Notes under the pieces: generated by a model
The model's input: only the letters and a program-made list of their open reading frames with translations
What the model was told of the DNA's origin: nothing
Database searches by the model: none
Source of the DNA: Streptomyces cinnamoneus
GTDB lineage: Bacteria; Actinomycetota; Actinomycetes; Streptomycetales; Streptomycetaceae
Assembly: GCF_014650495.1 (NCBI RefSeq)
Contig: NZ_BMVB01000016.1
Span: 1 to 64,000 of the forward strand
Direction: 5' to 3'
DNA length: 64,000 nt
Part shown: in pieces, positions 1-6,777 of the stretch
How positions within the stretch are numbered: position 1 is the stretch's first letter
Layout: every line of letters starts with the position of its first letter
Position numbers and translations under genes: made by a program

Positions 1-950
1 TCGCGCCGGCTGCCGCCCCGGGCGCCGCCGGCCGCCCCCGCGGCGGGCGGCCGGTGGCCGGCGCGGCGCTGCTCGATCAGGGTGACCGCGTTGTCGGGCA
101 GCCATGCCGAGGCCGTGCCGCTGTCGTCGCCGCCCGAGGCGAACAGGTGCGGTGCCAGCTGCGACTGCAGGTCCGCCGGGCTCGGCCGGTTCTCCGCGGC
201 CATCTGCATGCAGGAGTCGATGAGGGGGCGCAGCTCGTCCGGCAGCCCGCTCAGGTCCGGGCCTTCGCGCAGCAGCATGAACACGGTCTCGACCGGGTTG
301 GCGCCGTGGAAGGGCGCATGACCGGTCGCGGCGAAGACGAGCGTGGAGCCGAGGGAGAAGATGTCGCTGGCACCGGTGACGCTGCGGGAGTCGCGCGCCT
401 GCTCGGGTGACATGTACGCGGGCGTGCCGACCGCGACGTTGGTCATGGTCAGCCGGGTGTTGGACACGCCGGAGGCGATGCCGAAGTCGATGACCCGGGG
501 GCCGTCCTCCACCACCAGCACGTTCGAGGGCTTGAGGTCCCGGTGCACGAGCCCTGCGCCGTGGATGGACTGCAGTGCCTCCGCGATGCCGGCGGCGAGC
601 CAGCGCACGGCCTGGGCGGGCAGGGGCCCGCACTCGTTGATGATCTCTTCCAGCGAGGGCGCGGGGACGTAGGCGGTGGCCAGCCACGGCACGGCGGCCC
701 TCGGGTCGGCGTCGACGACCGCGGCGGTGTAGAAGCCGCTGACCGCCCGGGCCGCTTCCACCTCACGGGTGAAGCGGACCCGGAAGAGCTGATCCTCGGC
801 GAGCTCCGTGCGCACCGTTTTGATCGCCACCCGTCGGCCGGACGCCGAGCGGGCGAGATAGACCAGCCCCATGCCGCCCGCACCGAGCCGGCCGAGCACC
901 TCGAACGGGCCGATCCGTCTCGGGTCGTGCTGCGTAAGCTGCTCCACCAC
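1..950 (-). CDS. Ser/Thr protein kinase (Hanks type), C-terminus outside window
   Basis: Only the first ~316 residues lie in the window; the gene runs off the left edge. Start chosen at GTG 950, which has GGAGG 10 nt upstream. The kinase domain looks complete and active: glycine loop G23-x-G25-G-x-G28, ATP lysine K44, catalytic loop HRDLKPSN with D138, DFG with D155, and an activation segment containing GTPAYMSPEQAR. From about residue 298 the sequence turns into a Pro/Ala/Gly/Arg-rich linker, which in actinobacterial kinases often leads to a membrane segment or a sensor domain; that part is not visible. No partner is adjacent, and the next gene on the same strand starts at 2023. The kinase call is secure; the substrate is unknown. 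Confidence 0.93.
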   Translation of the reverse strand, partial: MVEQLTQHDPRRIGPFEVLGRLGAGGMGLVYLARSASGRRVAIKTVRTELAEDQLFRVRFTREVEAARAVSGFYTAAVVDADPRAAVPWLATAYVPAPSLEEIINECGPLPAQAVRWLAAGIAEALQSIHGAGLVHRDLKPSNVLVVEDGPRVIDFGIASGVSNTRLTMTNVAVGTPAYMSPEQARDSRSVTGASDIFSLGSTLVFAATGHAPFHGANPVETVFMLLREGPDLSGLPDELRPLIDSCMQMAAENRPSPADLQSQLAPHLFASGGDDSGTASAWLPDNAVTLIEQRRAGHRPPAAGAAGGARGGSRR

Positions 951-1195
951 TGACCTGCCACCTCCCCGTGGGGGCTTGAAGGGTTTCAGCCCCGTGCAGC
1001 GTCTCACCGCGAAAATTATCCCGGGGTACGCACCCTGATTCTTCCTGGCGAAGCCCGCGGTTGCGAACCCGGGGCACGCTTCGCCGTGTCTCCGCCAAAT
1101 GGGTCGATATCCGGCTATAGCCGGATGCGTCCGCTTCGTTCCGACTGCGGCACTCCCCCCTGAGATCCCGTACCGCCCCCTCCCCGTCTCTCCCG

Positions 1196-2023
1196 CTACC
1201 CCTGCCCGAGCCCCTGCCCCAGTTCCTGTCCCGGCTGCGAGACGTCGATGATGGCGAAGTCGGCGCCCTGGTCGTCGGCGAGCATGGCGAAGCGTCCGTA
1301 CGGGGTGTCCTGGGGCTCCAGGCGGACCCGTCCGTGCAGCCGCAGCACCGCGTCCGCCACGGTGTCGCAGTTCTCGACGACGAAGTAGGCCAGGAAGTGC
1401 GCGGGCATCTCCCTCGGGAACCGGTCGTCCATCACGGCCCGGCCCGCCACCGCGTGCTCGGGGGTGGCGGGCGCCCCGGCGGGGGTCCAGACGGCGAAGC
1501 CCGTCCCCGTCTCGTCGCTCAGGTCCTGGGTGCCGAACCCGAAGACGGCCTCGTAGAAGGGGTCGACCGCCTGGGCGTCCCACGTGTAGACCTCCGTCCA
1601 GCCGAAGGCACCCGGCTCGCCGCGCTTCTCGAAGCCCTTGTGGCTGCCCGCCTGCCACACGCCGAAGACCGCGCCGCCGGGGTCGGCCGCCATGAGCATC
1701 GTGCCGAAGCCGTCGATGGCCATCGGCCCCATGAAGATCTGCCCGCGGGCGGCCCGGATCCGGCCGGCCGTGGCCGCGGCGTCCGGCGAGGCGAAGTAGA
1801 CGGACCAGGTCGTCGGCATCCGGCCGTCCGGCTTCGGCGCCAGCGCCGCGACGTTCTTCCCCTCATGGAACGCCTGCGTGTAGTACCCGTACTCGCCACC
1901 ACCGTCCTCGAACGTCCAGTCGAAGATCTCGCCGTAGAAACGCTTGCCCGCGGCGAGGTCCGGCAGCATGGCGTCCGCCCAGCACGGGGTGCCTTCCGGA
2001 TATCCGTCCGGTGCTGAACTCAT
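1196..2023 (-). CDS. VOC family protein, two glyoxalase/bleomycin-resistance modules
   Basis: A 275-residue protein made of two tandem vicinal-oxygen-chelate modules (about residues 10-125 and 135-265), each opening with a PCWADAML/FGWTEVYT-type strand. It resembles the mycobacterial Cfp30B group and Streptomyces proteins often labelled hydroxylase. VOC proteins bind a metal or small ligand between the modules. The first module keeps only part of the usual metal ligands, so catalysis is uncertain. The C-terminus ends in a short Gln/Gly/Leu repeat (QELGQGLGQG). The gene stands alone. The ATG start sits just after a GGAGCCGGGCC stretch that can serve as ribosome binding site. Confidence 0.82.
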   Translation of the reverse strand: MSSAPDGYPEGTPCWADAMLPDLAAGKRFYGEIFDWTFEDGGGEYGYYTQAFHEGKNVAALAPKPDGRMPTTWSVYFASPDAAATAGRIRAARGQIFMGPMAIDGFGTMLMAADPGGAVFGVWQAGSHKGFEKRGEPGAFGWTEVYTWDAQAVDPFYEAVFGFGTQDLSDETGTGFAVWTPAGAPATPEHAVAGRAVMDDRFPREMPAHFLAYFVVENCDTVADAVLRLHGRVRLEPQDTPYGRFAMLADDQGADFAIIDVSQPGQELGQGLGQG

Positions 2024-2335
2024 GGCCCGGCTCCTTCCGCGCGGTCGGATGGGACGCCTTACTCATTCCGAGTGTTCTCGCTGCCACGGTAGAGGCGGAT
2101 CGTGGATTCCGCGCGGCCTGTGGATAACCGTGGAAGCCCCTTCGCCCAGCCCTTGCCGGGCTCTCCGTCCACGGCTTGTTGATAGGACAATTCACCGGTA
2201 CGGGCCAATCCGCTCCTACGCTCTCCACACCCTCGCATACCCCACCTGACCTGGGCTTTCGCACCATCGGGCACCCCCGCCCCCATTTGCATGCGGCCGA
2301 ATCGCGCTCCGATCACCCCTCGGTAAGCTGACGGC
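2024..2335. other. Divergent intergenic region between VOC gene and TetR gene
   Basis: 312 bases holding both promoters. The TetR gene at 2336 has no Shine-Dalgarno sequence. TAAGCT at 2324-2329 lies at the right distance to be a -10 box for a leaderless transcript beginning at or near the ATG, although no convincing -35 is seen. A single TGTGGATAA (2119-2127) resembles a DnaA box but is isolated. Confidence 0.45.
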
Positions 2336-2983
2336 ATGACAGGACAAGTACGCACCGTCGACGGCCGCGTGGCCGGTCGGCGCGGCCAGGCGACGCGGCA
2401 GAAGCTGCTCGACTGCCTCAGCGAAATGCTCAGCTCATCGCCGTACCGCGATGTCAAGGTCATCGATGTCGCCCGCCGGGCCGGCACTTCTCCGGCGACC
2501 TTCTACCAGTACTTCCCCGACGTCGAGGGCGCCGTACTGGAGATCGCCGAAGAGATGGCGAAGGAGGGCGCGAGCCTCACGGATCTGGTGGCCGGGCGCT
2601 CCTGGGTCGGCAAGTCCGGCTGGCAGGCGGCCGAGGAACTCGTCGACGGCTTCCTCGGCTTCTGGCGCAAGCACGACGCGATCCTGCGCGTCGTCGACCT
2701 CGGGGCGGCCGAGGGCGACAAGCGGTTCTACAAGATCCGCATGAAGATCCTCAACGCGGTCACCAACTCCCTGACGGATTCCGTCAAGGAACTGCAGTCG
2801 AAGGGCAAGGTCGACAAGGACCTCAGCCCGGCTGCGGTGGCCGGCTCCCTCGTCGCCATGCTCGCGGCCGTTGCCTCGCACCAGAAGGGCTTCCAGAGCT
2901 GGGGCGTCAAGCAGGCCGAGCTCAAGCCGAACCTCGCGCTGCTCGTCCACCTGGGCATCACCGGCAAGAAGCCGACCAAGTAG
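2336..2983 (+). CDS. TetR-family transcriptional regulator
   Basis: A 215-residue regulator. Residues ~18-65 form the TetR DNA-binding domain: RQKLLDCLSEM helix, then the recognition helix region VARRAGTSPATFYQYFPD, a very typical TetR motif. The rest is an all-helical ligand-binding domain with a basic C-terminal end (GKKPTK). It is the first gene of the catabolic cluster reaching to 24.1 kb and is the obvious candidate to bind the TGACG-N3-CGTCA palindromes found before those genes, but this is inference from position. Its own upstream region lacks the palindrome. No ribosome binding site is present, so it may be translated from a leaderless mRNA. Confidence 0.93.
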   Translation: MTGQVRTVDGRVAGRRGQATRQKLLDCLSEMLSSSPYRDVKVIDVARRAGTSPATFYQYFPDVEGAVLEIAEEMAKEGASLTDLVAGRSWVGKSGWQAAEELVDGFLGFWRKHDAILRVVDLGAAEGDKRFYKIRMKILNAVTNSLTDSVKELQSKGKVDKDLSPAAVAGSLVAMLAAVASHQKGFQSWGVKQAELKPNLALLVHLGITGKKPTK

Positions 2984-3140
2984 CCTCCGGCGCGCACGCG
3001 CACCACAACCGCTCCCCCTCGCATGTCCTGTCATCGCAGCGGCGGGCCGCTCGGGCCCGGCCCCGGACGGTCCGCCGCGGTGCACCGTGACGCGGCCACC
3101 GGCCCACGCCCGCGCCGCTCACGCACCCTCCGGCGCCTGT

Positions 3141-3617
3141 CTACCGCCGTTCCAGCCGGAACAGCCGGATCTCACGCTCCACCCGCGCCTGGTAGCGCGC
3201 GTACGGCGGCCAGAACTTCAACACCGCCGCCCATGCCGCCTCCCGTTCCGCGCCGCGCAGCAGCCGCGCCCGTACGGGGATGTCCCTGCCCTTCCAGCTG
3301 ATCTCGGCCTCTGGATGGGCCAGCAGGTTCGCCGTCCACGCGGGATGCCCCGTGCGTCCGAAGTTGCTGCCGATCAGGATCCAGCAGGTCTCCGTACGGT
3401 CCTCCGGCATGCACGCGAGCGGCGTCCGCCGGGGCAGACCGCTCTTCGCTCCCGTCGACGTCAGCACGACCGCCGGCAGCATGAAGGCGCTCAGCAGCAC
3501 CTTGCCGCGGGTCAGCCGGTGCACGGCCCGGTCGACCGCCGGAATGCAGTGCGGCGCGACCCGGGCGAACGTACGGGTCGAGGAGACCGTGCGCACCAGG
3601 CGCTCGACGGCGGCCAT
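3141..3617 (-). CDS. F420-type nitroreductase family oxidoreductase (Ddn/DUF385-like)
   Basis: About 158 residues, matching the deazaflavin (F420)-dependent nitroreductase family. Diagnostic stretches are VVLTSTGAKSGLPRRTPLAC (cofactor-binding strand with the TGxKSG motif) and IGSNFGRTGHPAWTANLLAH. Family members reduce enones, quinones or nitro compounds with F420H2, which fits a catabolic setting. The start codon overlaps the stop of the upstream acyl-CoA dehydrogenase (TGATG), so the two are translated as a coupled pair; a GTG one codon earlier (3620) is the alternative start. The substrate cannot be told from sequence. Confidence 0.85.
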   Translation of the reverse strand: MAAVERLVRTVSSTRTFARVAPHCIPAVDRAVHRLTRGKVLLSAFMLPAVVLTSTGAKSGLPRRTPLACMPEDRTETCWILIGSNFGRTGHPAWTANLLAHPEAEISWKGRDIPVRARLLRGAEREAAWAAVLKFWPPYARYQARVEREIRLFRLERR

Positions 3618-4822
3618 CACAGCACCACCGCTTCCCGGCCCCCCGCGGCGTCAAACAGCCCGGCCACGTCCGCAGCACGCTCCCGCAGACGGTGGACGGA
3701 GCCGAACAAGAGCGCGTCCGAAGCGGCGCGTTTGAAGTACATCTGCACGTCGTGTTCCCACGTCACTCCGATGCCTCCATGCAGCTGGACCGCCTCTGCG
3801 GTGACCACCTGGGCCGCCTCCAATGCCTGTGCGAGCGCGAGTCCGCCGACAGCCGGACGCCCGGACCAGGCCGCGTAGTACACCGCTGAGCGGGCCGCCT
3901 GCACGGCCACGTACAGGTCTGCGAGCCGGTGTTTGACGGCCTGGAACGAACCGATCGGCCTGCCGAACTGTTCCCGCACGCGCGCGTACTCCACCGTTCG
4001 CTCCAGCGCGCGGTCCGCGGCCCCCACGGCCTCGGCCGCGAGGGCCGTCGCAACGACGCCACCGACCCCGGCCAGCGCGCCCCGCACGTCGGAGTCCACC
4101 TGCCCGAGCGGCTCCGCCTCCACGTCCCGCAGCTCGATACCGGCCTGGGGCCGCGTCTCGTCCAGCGCGGTCAGCCGCGTACGGACCACGCCGCGCGCCT
4201 CCTCTGGGCGCAGCACGAACAGCAGGGTGCGGCTGCATGCGTAGCCACCCGTGTGTGCGGCGACCAGCAGCAGTCCCGCCGTGTGCCCATCGAGCACCTG
4301 GCCGGCCTCGCCGTAAAGCCTCCAGCTGTCACCCGTCCGGCGGGCCTGCACACCCCCGGCCCGGCCACCGCCGGACCAGCCGGCCCGGAGCCGCCCGCAG
4401 CCGTCACCGGTCAGCCCGAGGGCGTCCGGCAGCGTGCCGTTCGGCACCGCGAGCGTGCCGGTCAGCCGGCCCGATGCGAGGCGGGGCAGGAGCCCGGCGC
4501 GCTGTTGCGGCGTGCCCAGAGCGGTCACGAGGGGAACGGTCAGTGCCGCGGTGGCCGTCAGGGGCGACGGCAGGAGGACCCGGCCGGCCTCCTCGCAAGC
4601 CAGGGCGAGCTCCAGGAGGCCGCACCCTGCCCCGCCGTACTGCTGCTGCACCGCGAGCCCCGGCAGCCCCAGCTGGTCCGCGAGGCTGTGCCACAACCGC
4701 AGGTCGTGGCCGGCGGGAGTCAGCACCGCCGCCCTGACCTCGTCCGGGCCGCACCGCTTGAGCAGCACGTCACGCAGGGTGCGCCGGATCTCCACCTGCT
4801 CCTCAGTGAACGCGGTGTGCAT
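3617..4822 (-). CDS. Acyl-CoA dehydrogenase
   Basis: 401 residues, FAD-dependent acyl-CoA alpha,beta-dehydrogenase. Visible features: helical N-terminal domain from MHTAFTEEQVEIRRTLR, and the C-terminal FAD/CoA helices with REQFGRPIGSFQAVKHRLAD, a family signature, and AVQLHGGIGVTWEHDVQMYF. A start far upstream at 5263 is open but non-coding in character. ATG 4822 is chosen because AGGGAGG lies 6 nt before it. The sequence lacks the YxGxxxIQ end seen in two other dehydrogenases here, so it resembles the partner (non-catalytic or beta-type) subunit of heterotetrameric dehydrogenases. It is the promoter-proximal gene of an operon with the F420-type enzyme, and an operator palindrome sits 26-38 nt upstream. 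Confidence 0.9.
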   Translation of the reverse strand: MHTAFTEEQVEIRRTLRDVLLKRCGPDEVRAAVLTPAGHDLRLWHSLADQLGLPGLAVQQQYGGAGCGLLELALACEEAGRVLLPSPLTATAALTVPLVTALGTPQQRAGLLPRLASGRLTGTLAVPNGTLPDALGLTGDGCGRLRAGWSGGGRAGGVQARRTGDSWRLYGEAGQVLDGHTAGLLLVAAHTGGYACSRTLLFVLRPEEARGVVRTRLTALDETRPQAGIELRDVEAEPLGQVDSDVRGALAGVGGVVATALAAEAVGAADRALERTVEYARVREQFGRPIGSFQAVKHRLADLYVAVQAARSAVYYAAWSGRPAVGGLALAQALEAAQVVTAEAVQLHGGIGVTWEHDVQMYFKRAASDALLFGSVHRLRERAADVAGLFDAAGGREAVVL

Positions 4823-4847
4823 CGGCAGCCTCCCTGAACCGGTTTGC

Positions 4848-4860
4848 TGACGGTGCGTCA
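4848..4860. promoter_or_regulatory. Cluster operator, copy A (TGACG-GTG-CGTCA)
   Basis: A perfect 5+5 inverted repeat with 3-nt centre, 26-38 nt upstream of the acyl-CoA dehydrogenase start at 4822. The same 13-mer recurs before the other catabolic units of the cluster. A TetR-type repressor site is inferred. Confidence 0.65.
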
Positions 4861-4884
4861 TATTAGGGTGCGCCGCCATCCATT

Positions 4885-4914
4885 CCCAGACCCAGACCCA
4901 GACCCAGACCCAGG
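4885..4914. repeat. Hexamer tandem repeat CCCAGA x5
   Basis: Five head-to-tail copies of CCCAGA (the last is CCCAGG) in the divergent promoter region between the dehydrogenase at 4822 and the thiolase-fold gene at 4977, flanked on each side by an operator palindrome. It may vary in copy number and change promoter spacing. Confidence 0.85.
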
Positions 4915-4958
4915 CCACGACCGAACGCAGGCGGACAGGAGGGCGCACCCTTCCGATC

Positions 4959-4971
4959 TGATGTACCGTCA
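4959..4971. promoter_or_regulatory. Cluster operator, copy B (TGATG-TAC-CGTCA)
   Basis: One mismatch to the shared palindrome, ending 5 nt before the ATG at 4977. No ribosome binding site fits between it and the start, so the mRNA is probably leaderless and the site would overlap the -10 region, as expected for a repressor. Confidence 0.55.
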
Positions 4972-4976
4972 GCTGC

Positions 4977-6149
4977 ATGCCTCCAGGCAAGCGCGCAGCA
5001 GCCGTCGTCGGTGTCGCCCTGTCGGACTGCGGACGGCTGGACACCGTCACGCCGTACGCGCTGCACGCCCAGGCCGCCCGCCGCGCACTGGCCGACTCCG
5101 GGCTCGACCGCTCCCTCGTCGACGGCTTCGCCTCGGCCGGGCTCGGCGCGCTCGCCCCAGTGGACGTCGCGGAGTATCTGGGACTGCGCCCCACCTGGGT
5201 GGACTCGACGTCCGTCGGCGGCTCGACCTGGGAAGTCATGGCCGCCCACGCGGTCGACGCCATCGCGGCGGGGCACGCCCGTGCGGTCCTGCTCGTCTAC
5301 GGCTCCACCGCGCGCGCCGACATCAAGGCCGGCCGCCGCACCTCCAGCCTGTCCTTCGGCGCCCGCGGCCCGGCACAGTTCGAGGTCCCGTACGGGCACT
5401 CCCTCGTCGCCAAGTACGCCATGGCGGCCCGCCGCCACATGCACCAGTACGGCACGACGCTTGAACAGCTGGCGGACATCGCCGTTCAGACCCGCGCCAA
5501 CGCCGTCCACAATCCGCATGCCATGTACCGCGCGCCCATCACCGTCGACGACGTCCTCGACGGCCCGGTGATCGCCGACCCCTTCACCAAGCTCCACTGC
5601 TGCGTCCGCTCCGACGGAGGGTGCGCAGTGCTGCTGGCCGCCGCGGACTGCGCGGCTGACGCGGCCAAGCCGCCGGTGTGGGTGCTGGGCACCGGCACGG
5701 CCGTCTCGCACACCACCATGTCCGAGTGGGAGGACTTCACCACGTCCCCGGCCGCGGCCTCGGGACGCCTGGCCTTCGCGCGGGCCGGAATCACCCCGCA
5801 GGAGATCGACATTGCGCAGCTGTACGACGCCTTCACCTACATGACGCTGGTGACCTTGGAAGACCTCGGTTTCTGCCCCAAGGGCGAGGGAGGCGCCTTC
5901 GCCGCGCAGGGGCGGCTGACGGTGGGCGGCGACCTGCCGGTCAACACGGACGGCGGGGGCCTCTCCGCCTGCCACCCCGGTATGCGGGGACTCTTCCTCC
6001 TGGTGGAGGCCGTACGCCAGCTGCGCGGCGAAGCCGAGGAGGGCCGCCAGGTCCGCAAGGCGGGCGGGCAGCCTCCCCGCCTGGCCGTCGCCTCGGGCAC
6101 GGGCGGCTGGTTCTGCTCGTCGGGAACGCTGATCCTGGGCCGCGACTGA
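4977..6149 (+). CDS. Thiolase-fold protein, Ltp2-like aldolase candidate (lipid-transfer/SCP-x thiolase family)
   Basis: 390 residues with thiolase fold: N-terminal VVGVALSDCGR strand, a central STSVGGSTWEVMAAHAV segment, and a C-terminal GGGLSACHPGMRGLFLLVEA loop. Where true thiolases have the acylated cysteine, this protein reads SVGGS, so it should not be a classical thiolase. The same loss occurs in Ltp2-type steroid side-chain aldolases, which cleave beta-hydroxy acyl-CoA by a retro-aldol reaction and need a DUF35 partner. That partner type is encoded 61 bp away on the other strand, and the motif AQLYDAFTY (around residue 282) supplies tyrosines of the kind used by Ltp2. The ATG 4977 start lacks a Shine-Dalgarno sequence. 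The family is secure; the aldolase role is inferred. Confidence 0.8.
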   Translation: MPPGKRAAAVVGVALSDCGRLDTVTPYALHAQAARRALADSGLDRSLVDGFASAGLGALAPVDVAEYLGLRPTWVDSTSVGGSTWEVMAAHAVDAIAAGHARAVLLVYGSTARADIKAGRRTSSLSFGARGPAQFEVPYGHSLVAKYAMAARRHMHQYGTTLEQLADIAVQTRANAVHNPHAMYRAPITVDDVLDGPVIADPFTKLHCCVRSDGGCAVLLAAADCAADAAKPPVWVLGTGTAVSHTTMSEWEDFTTSPAAASGRLAFARAGITPQEIDIAQLYDAFTYMTLVTLEDLGFCPKGEGGAFAAQGRLTVGGDLPVNTDGGGLSACHPGMRGLFLLVEAVRQLRGEAEEGRQVRKAGGQPPRLAVASGTGGWFCSSGTLILGRD

Positions 6150-6210
6150 ACCCGTACCGACAGCCCAGCCGCCACCCGCCCGCCCCCACCTCCGGCTTCC
6201 CCCCTCCCGT

Positions 6211-6645
6211 CTACCCCGCCCCGGCCGCCGGCCGGAACACCGGCACCGCCGGCACGACACCCTCCGGATCCGTCCGGTACGCCACCTGCAGTCGCATGCC
6301 GATCCGCAGGTCCGACGCGGGGCAGTCGATCACCTCGGTCATCATGCGCGGCCCCTCGTCGAGATCGACGACGGCCGCCGTGTAGGGGACGCGGGCACCG
6401 AAGGGCGGAAGATCATTCACCTGCACGACGGACCAGGTGTAGAGCCCGGCAAGGCCGCTCGTCTCTTCCCAGACGACCTCCTCACTCCAGCAGCGCGGGC
6501 AGAACTCGCGGGGGTAGTGGTGCGCCTTCCCGCATCCGGCCGCACGGCAGCGTCGAATCAGCAGCACCCCTCCGGCCGCGGCGTCCCAGTAGGGCCGCGT
6601 GAAGTCGTCGATACCGGGCACATCGAACCGCGGAAGTCCGCCCAA
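6211..6645 (-). CDS. DUF35 OB-fold/zinc-ribbon protein, partner of the thiolase-fold aldolase candidate
   Basis: 144 residues. N-terminal helix (DDFTRPYWDAAAGG), then a rubredoxin-like zinc ribbon with four cysteines (RRCRAAGCGK and FCPRCW), then a DUF35 OB-fold with VVDLDEGPRMMTEV. In steroid side-chain degradation such domains (as in ChsH2) bind the Ltp2 aldolase, and in other pathways they help acyl-CoA thiolases. Start: TTG at 6645, because GGGGAGG ends 7 nt upstream; an upstream ATG at 6702 would add a low-complexity extension. Two copies of the cluster palindrome lie between this gene and the divergent ligase gene. Confidence 0.88.
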   Translation of the reverse strand: MGGLPRFDVPGIDDFTRPYWDAAAGGVLLIRRCRAAGCGKAHHYPREFCPRCWSEEVVWEETSGLAGLYTWSVVQVNDLPPFGARVPYTAAVVDLDEGPRMMTEVIDCPASDLRIGMRLQVAYRTDPEGVVPAVPVFRPAAGAG

Positions 6646-6711
6646 CGAGCCACCTCCCCAAGGGGTCCCGTCCGCACCGGCCGGTCGCCTGTCGCGGCGC
6701 ACGACCTTTCC

Positions 6712-6724
6712 TGACAGCTTGTCA
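6712..6724. promoter_or_regulatory. Cluster operator, copy C1 (TGACA-GCT-TGTCA)
   Basis: A symmetrical variant of the cluster palindrome (one change in each half) with identical spacing, 67 nt upstream of the DUF35 start. Its centre is 24 nt from copy C2, i.e. slightly more than two helical turns. Confidence 0.45.
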
Positions 6725-6735
6725 GCTCGCTAATC

Positions 6736-6748
6736 TGACTGAACGTCA
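6736..6748. promoter_or_regulatory. Cluster operator, copy C2 (TGACT-GAA-CGTCA)
   Basis: One mismatch to the shared palindrome, 30-42 nt upstream of the ATG at 6778. It serves the divergent pair of the DUF35 protein and the NDP-forming acyl-CoA ligase. Confidence 0.6.
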
Positions 6749-6777
6749 GTTTATCGGCCATCGGGCAGGAGCGGGCG

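Noticed and set aside
2119..2127. DnaA-box-like TGTGGATAA (also TTATCCACA at 13640-13648)
   Set aside because: Isolated single copies, one inside the aldehyde dehydrogenase gene. No clustering, no dnaA/dnaN nearby and no AT-rich unwinding region, so not an origin.
4823..5263. Upstream extension of the acyl-CoA dehydrogenase at 3617
   Set aside because: It is antisense to the thiolase-fold gene, includes the hexamer repeat and has no family similarity; a good ribosome binding site marks ATG 4822.
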